Assembly: GCF_001425265.1 (NCBI RefSeq)
Contig: NZ_LMEC01000023.1
Coordinates: 186,001 to 250,000, forward strand
DNA length: 64,000 bases
DNA from: Massilia sp. Root418
GTDB lineage: Bacteria; Pseudomonadota; Gammaproteobacteria; Burkholderiales; Burkholderiaceae_D
Direction of reading: 5' to 3'
Position 1 is the stretch's first letter. The number at the start of each line of letters is the position of its first letter. Below are positions 58,775 to 64,000 of the stretch, one piece after another. The notes beneath the pieces are model-generated. The model saw only the letters and a program-made list of their open reading frames with translations. It made no database searches and had not been told where the DNA came from. The translations under genes and the position numbers were made by a program.

Positions 58775-59839
58775 ATGAACACCACCTTCAAGAACGACGA
58801 CGAACGCTGGGCCGCCGTGCAGCGGCGCGACGGCGAGGCCGACGGCCAGTTTTACTATTCCGTGCGCACCACCGGCGTGTACTGCCGCCCGTCCTGCGGG
58901 GCGCGCCCGGCGCTGCGCCGCAACGTGGGCTTCCACGCCAGCACGGCCGAGGCCGAGGCGGCCGGCTTCCGCCCTTGCCTGCGCTGCAAGCCGGACCAGC
59001 CGCCGCTGGCCGAGCGCCACGCCGCCATGGTGGCGCAGATGTGCCGCCTGATCGACGCGGCCGAGAGCGAGCCGGACCTGGCCAGCCTGGCCGAGGCCAG
59101 CGGCATGAGCCGCTTTCACTTCCACCGCATCTTCAAGGCCCAGACCGGGCTCACGCCCAAGGCTTACGCTGCCGGCGTGAAGCAGCGCCGCATGCAGGCC
59201 GGCCTGGCCGGTCCCGGCAAGCAGGCCAGCGTCACGGACGCCATCTATGCGGCCGGCTTCAACTCCAGCGGGCGCTTCTACGCCCAGTCGTCCGGCGCGC
59301 TGGGCATGACGCCGAAAGCCTACCAGGCCGGCGGCAGCGGCGCGGCGATCCGCTTTGCCGTGGCCGAATGCTCGCTGGGCGCCATCCTGGTGGCCAGCAC
59401 GGACAAGGGCATTTGCGCCATCCTGATCGGCGACGACCCGGACGAGCTGGCGCGCGACCTGCAGGACCGCTTCCCGAAAGCGGAGCTGATCGGCGCCGAG
59501 CAGGACTACGAGCAGGTGGTGGCCGCCGTGATCGGGCTGGTGGAAGCGCCCGAGATCGGCCTGGCGCTGCCGCTGGACGTGCGCGGCACCGCCTTCCAGC
59601 AGCGCGTATGGCAGGCCTTGCGCGAGATTCCCGCCGGGCAGACTGTCAGCTATGCCGAGCTGGCCGAGCGGGTAGGGCTGCCCAGCGGCGCGCGCGCCGT
59701 GGCCGGGGCATGCGCCGCCAACGCCATCGCGGTGGCCATCCCCTGCCACCGCGTGGTGCGCAACGACGGTTCGATTTCCGGCTACCGCTGGGGCGTTGAG
59801 CGCAAGGCCGCCCTGCTGGAACGCGAGGGGTCGAAATGA
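58775..59839 (+). CDS. ada: Ada bifunctional methylphosphotriester-DNA repair protein and activator
   Basis: The 354-residue product equals E. coli Ada in length. The N-terminal Ada_Zn domain has Cys37, Cys41, Cys68 and Cys71, of which the first accepts methyl groups from phosphotriesters and turns Ada into an activator. The AraC-type helix-turn-helix follows (about 85-180), and the C-terminal MGMT domain has the active PCHR with Cys324. The ATG has GGAGCAGG upstream. The 2OG oxygenase gene overlaps by 4 bp (ATGA), so the two are a coupled operon. No classic Ada box was identified by eye. Confidence 0.95.
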   Translation: MNTTFKNDDERWAAVQRRDGEADGQFYYSVRTTGVYCRPSCGARPALRRNVGFHASTAEAEAAGFRPCLRCKPDQPPLAERHAAMVAQMCRLIDAAESEPDLASLAEASGMSRFHFHRIFKAQTGLTPKAYAAGVKQRRMQAGLAGPGKQASVTDAIYAAGFNSSGRFYAQSSGALGMTPKAYQAGGSGAAIRFAVAECSLGAILVASTDKGICAILIGDDPDELARDLQDRFPKAELIGAEQDYEQVVAAVIGLVEAPEIGLALPLDVRGTAFQQRVWQALREIPAGQTVSYAELAERVGLPSGARAVAGACAANAIAVAIPCHRVVRNDGSISGYRWGVERKAALLEREGSK

Positions 59840-60660
59840 GCGCCGGCCAGCCGCAGTCCGCCGTGCCGTCCCTTGCCGCCGAGGCGCCGCCTGGCTCCCG
59901 CATGGCGGGCCCGCTGCCCCGCCATGCCGGCGGGCCGGACCCGCGCGCCTTCGCCGGCCTGCCCGGGCGCTGCGGGGCGCTCGACTGGCCGCGCATCGCG
60001 GCCGACCTGGATGCCCACGGCTGCGCCATCGTTCCCGGCCTGCTGACGCCCGAGGAGTGCATCCGCCTGGCCGGTGCCTACGCCAAGCCCGAGCTGTTCC
60101 GCAGCCGCGTGGTGATGGAGCGGCACGGCTTCGGCAAAGGCGAATACCAATACTTCGCCTACCCGCTGCCGGGCCCCATCGCCGATCTGCGCACGGCCTT
60201 GTACGGGCCGCTGGCGCACATCGCCAACCGCTGGTACGCGGCCATGCAGCTCGAACCGCGCTTCCCGGCAGAGCATGACGCATTCATTGCCCGCTGCCAC
60301 GCCGCCGGCCAGGTCCGCCCCACGCCCCTGCTGCTGCAGTACCGCGCCGGCGACTACAACTGCCTGCACCAGGACCTGTACGGCGAGCACGTCTTCCCGC
60401 TGCAGGCGGCGGTGCTGCTGTCCCGGCCCGGCGCCGACTTCGACGGCGGCGAGTTCGTGCTCACCGAGCAGCGTCCGCGCATGCAGTCGCGCGCCGAAGT
60501 GGTGCCGCTGGAGCAGGGCGGCATGGTCATCTTCCCCGTGTTCCACCGCCCCGTGGGCGGCACGCGCGGCGTCTACCGCGTCAACATGCGGCACGGCGTG
60601 TCCCGCCTGCGCAGCGGCGCGCGCCACACCCTCGGCATCATCTTCCACGACGCGGCTTGA
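59836..60660 (+). CDS. 2-oxoglutarate/Fe(II) oxygenase coupled to ada
   Basis: The 274-residue product has a double-stranded beta-helix dioxygenase core. The iron ligands can be assigned as His178-x-Asp180 (CLHQDLYG) and His253 (MRHGVS), with Arg263 as the probable 2-oxoglutarate salt-bridge residue (LRSGARHTLGIIFHD). It differs from AlkB in motif context, but the overlap with ada and its place in the operon make an alkylation-repair or tRNA/DNA dealkylation role likely; that is inference. An N-terminal 40-residue Ala/Gly/Pro-rich extension precedes the fold. Confidence 0.82.
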   Translation: MSAGQPQSAVPSLAAEAPPGSRMAGPLPRHAGGPDPRAFAGLPGRCGALDWPRIAADLDAHGCAIVPGLLTPEECIRLAGAYAKPELFRSRVVMERHGFGKGEYQYFAYPLPGPIADLRTALYGPLAHIANRWYAAMQLEPRFPAEHDAFIARCHAAGQVRPTPLLLQYRAGDYNCLHQDLYGEHVFPLQAAVLLSRPGADFDGGEFVLTEQRPRMQSRAEVVPLEQGGMVIFPVFHRPVGGTRGVYRVNMRHGVSRLRSGARHTLGIIFHDAA

Positions 60661-60727
60661 GCGCCGGCCCTGGACGGAAGGGGGGTGGCATGGGGTATCG
60701 CTCCCAGCCTTGTACCCGATGGCTTCG

Positions 60728-61366
60728 TCAGGGCAGCTCGCCGCCGGAGAACGGGTCGATGGAGTAGGGGTGGCATTCATGCAGGAAGCCTTCCTGCGCC
60801 GCCACCCGCTCCAGCCAGGCCGTCACGTGCACGAACTCCGCCAGCGGCAGGTTGGCCTCCTCGGCGCGGTGCGTGTACGCGTACACCGACATGTCCGCGA
60901 TGGTGTACGCATCGCCCGCAATGAAGGCCCGCGTGGCCAGTTCCCGGTCCAGCATGCGCAGCGCCCTGAGCGAGCCTGAGCGCTTCATCGCCACCAGCTC
61001 GGCGGGGCGGCGTTCCAGCTTGCCCGTCATGGTCCAGTGGCGCAGGGTGGCGATGGCGCCTACATAGTCCTGCTCGAACGACATCCATTGCATCACCCTG
61101 GCTTGCCCGAACGCATCCTGCGGCAGGTAGCGCGTGCCTTGTGCAAGATAGGACAGGATGGCGTTCGACTCCGCCAGCACCCGGCCGTCCTCCAGCCGCA
61201 GGGCCGGCACCGCCCCGGTGGGGTTCACCGCTAGGAACGCCGGACGCTGGCCCTCGCCCTCGAAAATACTGATGTACTCGGAGCGGTAGGGCAGCTGCAG
61301 GTGCTTGAGCAGCAGGCGCACCTTCCAGGCATTCTGGGAAGGCAGGTAATCGAACAGGGTCAGCAT
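60728..61366 (-). CDS. Glutathione S-transferase family protein
   Basis: The 212-residue product has a thioredoxin-like N-terminal domain (MLTLFDYLPSQNAWKVRLLLKHLQLPY, VNPTGAVPALRL, LAESNAILSYLA) and an all-helical C-terminal domain with the N-capping motif FIAGDAYTIADMSVYAY. The substrate is unknown. It converges on the 2OG oxygenase gene (67 bp apart) and is divergent from the amidohydrolase gene. Confidence 0.88.
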   Translation of the reverse strand: MLTLFDYLPSQNAWKVRLLLKHLQLPYRSEYISIFEGEGQRPAFLAVNPTGAVPALRLEDGRVLAESNAILSYLAQGTRYLPQDAFGQARVMQWMSFEQDYVGAIATLRHWTMTGKLERRPAELVAMKRSGSLRALRMLDRELATRAFIAGDAYTIADMSVYAYTHRAEEANLPLAEFVHVTAWLERVAAQEGFLHECHPYSIDPFSGGELP

Positions 61367-61466
61367 GGTTTTCTCCTATGGCACACGGCAAAACCGTATT
61401 GGACCAGCGTGCAAACTTCGCTACACTCTCCTTCTTGCTATTGAATTCACTCTGGAGATTGTTCTG

Positions 61467-63128
61467 ATGCGCCTGACCACCCTGATGCTCGCCCTCGCCG
61501 CCGCGCTGCCCGCCGCAGCCCACGCCGCCACCATCGTCGACAACGCCAACGGCTACACGCTCAACGCGGCCGGCAAGCTGGTGAAGTTCGCCGCACTGGC
61601 GGTCGACGACGCGGGCCGCATCATTGCGGTGGGCAGCAGCAAGGCGGTGGCCGCCAAGGCGCCGGCCGGCGCCACCCGCGTGGACATGCAAGGCAAGACC
61701 GTGCTGCCCGGCCTGATCGACGCGCACGGCCATGTGTTCGGCCTGGGCGCCATCGCCACCGGCGCGGAGCTGTACAGCGCCACTTCGCTGCCCGGCGCGC
61801 TGCAAGCCGTGGGCGACTTCGCCAGGGCCAACCCGCAGCGTGCCTGGGTGGCGGGCAACGGCTGGAACCAGGAGATCTGGAAGCTGGGCCGCTTCCCCAC
61901 GGCGCTGGAACTGGACGGTGCGGTGGCCGACCGTCCTGCCCTGATGCACCGGGTGGACGGCCACGCGGTATGGGTCAACAGCAAGGCGCTGGCGCTGGCC
62001 GGCATCACCCACGAGACGCCCGACCCGGCCGGCGGCAAGATAGAGCGCGATGAAATCGGCCGCCCGACCGGCATCCTGGTCGACGCCGCCATGGACCTGG
62101 TGAACAAGGTGGTGCCCGCGCCAACCGAAGCCGAATCGCGCGCCGCGCTGGACGGCGCGCTGGCGCACCTGGCCAAGGTGGGCCTGACCAGCGCGCACGA
62201 CGCCGGCATCGGCGTGGGCGAGGACCGCCTGTTCCGCGCTTACGCCGACAACGGCAAGCTCACCGCCCGCATCTACGCCATGATAGGCGACACCACCGCC
62301 GACTTCGACCAGCTGTCCAAGGACGGCCCGCTGCAAAGCTACGCCAACGGCCTGTACGCGCTGTCGGCGGTGAAGCTGTACTCGGACGGCGCGCTGGGCA
62401 GCCGCGGCGCCGCCCTGATCGCGCCCTACAGCGACGCGCCGAACACCAAAGGCCTGCTGTTCTACAAGAACGAGGAAATGCTGGCCAAGATGGACAAGGC
62501 CATGAAGGCCGGCTACCAGGTCAACGTGCACGCCATCGGCGACGCTGGCAACCACCAGATCCTGGACGCCTACGCCGAGCTGCTGAAGAAATACCCGGAG
62601 GCGGCCGCGCAGCGCCACCGCATCGAGCACGCCCAGGTGGTGGCGCCGGCCGACATCCCGCGCTTCAAGACGCTGGGCATCATCCCGTCCATGCAGCCGA
62701 CCCACGCCACCTCCGACCAGAACATGGCCGAGCAGCGCGTGGGCCCGCAGCGCATCAAGGGCGCGTACGCCTGGCAGACCTTCCTCAAGCAAGGCTCGAA
62801 GATCGCCTGCGGCTCGGACTTCCCGATCGAGTCGCCCAACCCGCTGGCCGGCATCCACGCCGCCGTCACGCGCCAGGACGGCAGCGGCATGCCGGCCGGC
62901 GGCTGGTACAAGAACGAAGCCATGAACCTGCTCCAGGCCTTCCGCTGCTTCACCCTGGACGCCGCCTACGCCGCGCGCCAGGAAAAAGACATCGGCTCGC
63001 TGGAAGCGGGCAAGTGGGCCGACTTCATCGTCACCGACGCCGACCTGTTCAAGGTTCCCGCCGCCAGCATCGGCAAGATCACCGTGCTGCAAACCTGGGT
63101 CGCAGGCAAGCAGGTGTACAAACGTTAA
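61467..63128 (+). CDS. Exported YtcJ-like metal-dependent amidohydrolase
   Basis: The 553-residue product has a signal peptide (MRLTTLMLALAAALPAAAHA) and an amidohydrolase TIM barrel: PGLIDAHGH with His87/His89, VHAIGDAGNHQ, RIEHAQVVAP and CGSDFPIESPNP. The family includes YtcJ and N-substituted formamide deformylase; the substrate here is unknown. An in-frame extension to 61365 is not needed because TCTGGAGA precedes the ATG. Its position between hutC and hutU may be incidental. Confidence 0.85.
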   Translation: MRLTTLMLALAAALPAAAHAATIVDNANGYTLNAAGKLVKFAALAVDDAGRIIAVGSSKAVAAKAPAGATRVDMQGKTVLPGLIDAHGHVFGLGAIATGAELYSATSLPGALQAVGDFARANPQRAWVAGNGWNQEIWKLGRFPTALELDGAVADRPALMHRVDGHAVWVNSKALALAGITHETPDPAGGKIERDEIGRPTGILVDAAMDLVNKVVPAPTEAESRAALDGALAHLAKVGLTSAHDAGIGVGEDRLFRAYADNGKLTARIYAMIGDTTADFDQLSKDGPLQSYANGLYALSAVKLYSDGALGSRGAALIAPYSDAPNTKGLLFYKNEEMLAKMDKAMKAGYQVNVHAIGDAGNHQILDAYAELLKKYPEAAAQRHRIEHAQVVAPADIPRFKTLGIIPSMQPTHATSDQNMAEQRVGPQRIKGAYAWQTFLKQGSKIACGSDFPIESPNPLAGIHAAVTRQDGSGMPAGGWYKNEAMNLLQAFRCFTLDAAYAARQEKDIGSLEAGKWADFIVTDADLFKVPAASIGKITVLQTWVAGKQVYKR

Positions 63129-63158
63129 GTCCCGGACCCCTTGGCAGCAGAAATGGGT

Positions 63159-63186
63159 TGACTTGGTTGTATAGACAACTTATGCT
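63159..63186 (+). promoter_or_regulatory. hutU promoter with a HutC operator in the spacer
   Basis: A -35 box TTGACT (63159-63164) and a -10 box TATGCT (63181-63186) are 16 bp apart. The spacer holds TTGTATAGACAA (63168-63179), which fits the GT-N-TA-N-AC half-site pattern of GntR/HutC operators. Bound repressor would block RNA polymerase directly. HutC is encoded at 57962. Confidence 0.8.
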
Positions 63187-63254
63187 GGGAAGATGCGCGG
63201 AGGGCGCGTGGCGATCCCATGCCCGTCCGTATCACCTGCTACCAAGGAGACGAC

Positions 63255-64000
63255 ATGAGCACTTCCCTCGCCAACGATCCACGTTTCGACGCCACCCGCA
63301 ACATCCGCGCCCCGCGCGGCCCCGAGCGTGTCTGCAAGACCTGGGGCGCGGAAGCGGCCTATCGCATGCTGCAGAACAACCTCGACAATGAAGTGGCCGA
63401 GAATCCGCAGCACCTGGTGGTGTACGGCGGCATCGGCCGCGCCGCCCGCAACTGGGCATGCTATGACCAGATCCTGGCCTCGTTGAAGGAGCTGGAAGCC
63501 GACCAGACCCTGCTGATCCAGTCCGGCAAGCCGGTCGGCGTGTTCCAGACCCACGAGGACGCGCCGCGCGTGCTGCTGGCGAACTCCAACCTGGTGCCGA
63601 AGTGGGCCAACTGGGAACACTTCAATGAACTGGACCGCGCCGGCCTGTTCATGTACGGCCAGATGACGGCCGGCTCCTGGATCTACATCGGCACCCAGGG
63701 CATCGTGCAGGGCACCTACGAGACCTTCGCCGAAGCCGGCCGCCAGCACTTCGGCGGCGACATGGCCGGCCGCTGGATCCTCACCGCCGGCCTGGGCGGC
63801 ATGGGCGGCGCGCAGCCGCTGGCGGCCACCTTCGCCGGCGCCGTCTCCCTGAACATCGAATGCCAGCAGAGCAGCATCGATTTCCGCCTGCGCACCAAGT
63901 ACCTGGACAAGCAGGCCGCGTCCATCGACGAGGCGCTGGCGCTGGTCAAACACCATACTGAACGCAGGGAGGCCGTTTCCATCGGCCTGCTGGGCAATGC
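63255..64000 (+). CDS. hutU: Urocanate hydratase HutU, 3' end cut by the window
   Basis: HutU converts urocanate to imidazolonepropionate in histidine breakdown. The visible 248 residues (start MSTSLANDPRFD, Shine-Dalgarno AAGGAG at 63244-63249) contain the conserved KTWGAEAAYRMLQNNLD, VYGGIGRAARNW, GKPVGVF, VPKWANW and QMTAGSWIYIGTQGIVQGTYETF, plus the GGMGGAQPLAA nucleotide-binding loop that grips NAD+. The protein normally has about 560 residues, so roughly half is outside. Expected regulation is repression by HutC at the operator described at 63159. Confidence 0.96.
   Translation, partial: MSTSLANDPRFDATRNIRAPRGPERVCKTWGAEAAYRMLQNNLDNEVAENPQHLVVYGGIGRAARNWACYDQILASLKELEADQTLLIQSGKPVGVFQTHEDAPRVLLANSNLVPKWANWEHFNELDRAGLFMYGQMTAGSWIYIGTQGIVQGTYETFAEAGRQHFGGDMAGRWILTAGLGGMGGAQPLAATFAGAVSLNIECQQSSIDFRLRTKYLDKQAASIDEALALVKHHTERREAVSIGLLGN

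Overview
This 64 kb window is high-GC DNA, mostly housekeeping and signalling genes. The gene set suggests a chromosomal segment from a betaproteobacterium of the Oxalobacteraceae (Massilia / Duganella / Janthinobacterium type). The pointers are purK-sua5, trxA-rho, a C-minus (RpmE2-type) L31, a MaeB-type malic enzyme, gmd-rmd, hut genes and many hybrid kinases. The genus is an inference from gene content; no 16S or marker search was possible. Both ends are cut: purK lacks its first residues and hutU runs off the right edge.

Layout. 1-7.8 kb: purK and sua5, then four consecutive exported proteins (two paralogous alpha/beta hydrolases, a GDSL lipoprotein, an OmpW barrel). 7.9-10.4 kb: glutaryl-CoA dehydrogenase, a flavin reductase and msrA. 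10.4-13.7 kb: an HD-GYP response regulator and a hybrid kinase. 13.7-19.3 kb: cfa, a hemerythrin-PdxH fusion, tcdA, thpR, an FKBP and cysK. 19.3-22.6 kb: a zinc-type CDF/SmtB operon with a visible operator, an orphan pair resembling the plasmid transfer proteins TraM/TraL, and pncC. 22.7-28.0 kb: a translationally coupled operon of a YfiR-like periplasmic protein, a two-TM sensor hybrid kinase and a REC-PAS-GGDEF-EAL-REC protein. 28.0-32.3 kb: a repeat island, thiL, a small membrane protein and maeB. 32.3-36.6 kb: gmd, rmd and two glycosyltransferases (a likely GDP-D-rhamnose and rhamnan module). 36.7-41.3 kb: a second HD-GYP regulator and hybrid kinase (MHYT sensor). 41.5-50.3 kb: tRNA-Leu(CAA), a KimA-like permease, a GNAT, a pair of small secreted paralogues, an FtsH-like protease, a periplasmic binding protein, an ArnT-like transferase and rpmE2. 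50.6-57.8 kb: rho, trxA, a stand-alone receiver and a very large kinase with an NMT1-type periplasmic domain. 57.9-64 kb: hutC, ada plus a 2OG oxygenase, a GST, an amidohydrolase and hutU.

Themes. Three of the four hybrid kinases are coupled to cyclic-di-GMP enzymes (two HD-GYP, one GGDEF-EAL). A mosaic REP element (GGCGGGTTA...TAACCCGCC) occurs five times at three loci. At one locus it encloses eight ~18-bp tandem units, and at another it supplies the end of a coding sequence. Low-complexity in-frame insertions interrupt otherwise conserved enzymes (Sua5, ThiL, the MHYT kinase). The most unusual single gene is the hemerythrin-pyridoxamine-phosphate oxidase fusion at 14994-16205. The clearest regulatory sites are the SmtB-type operator ahead of the zinc operon and a HutC-type operator filling the spacer of the hutU promoter. 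Database searches could not be run, so family names rest on recognised motifs.
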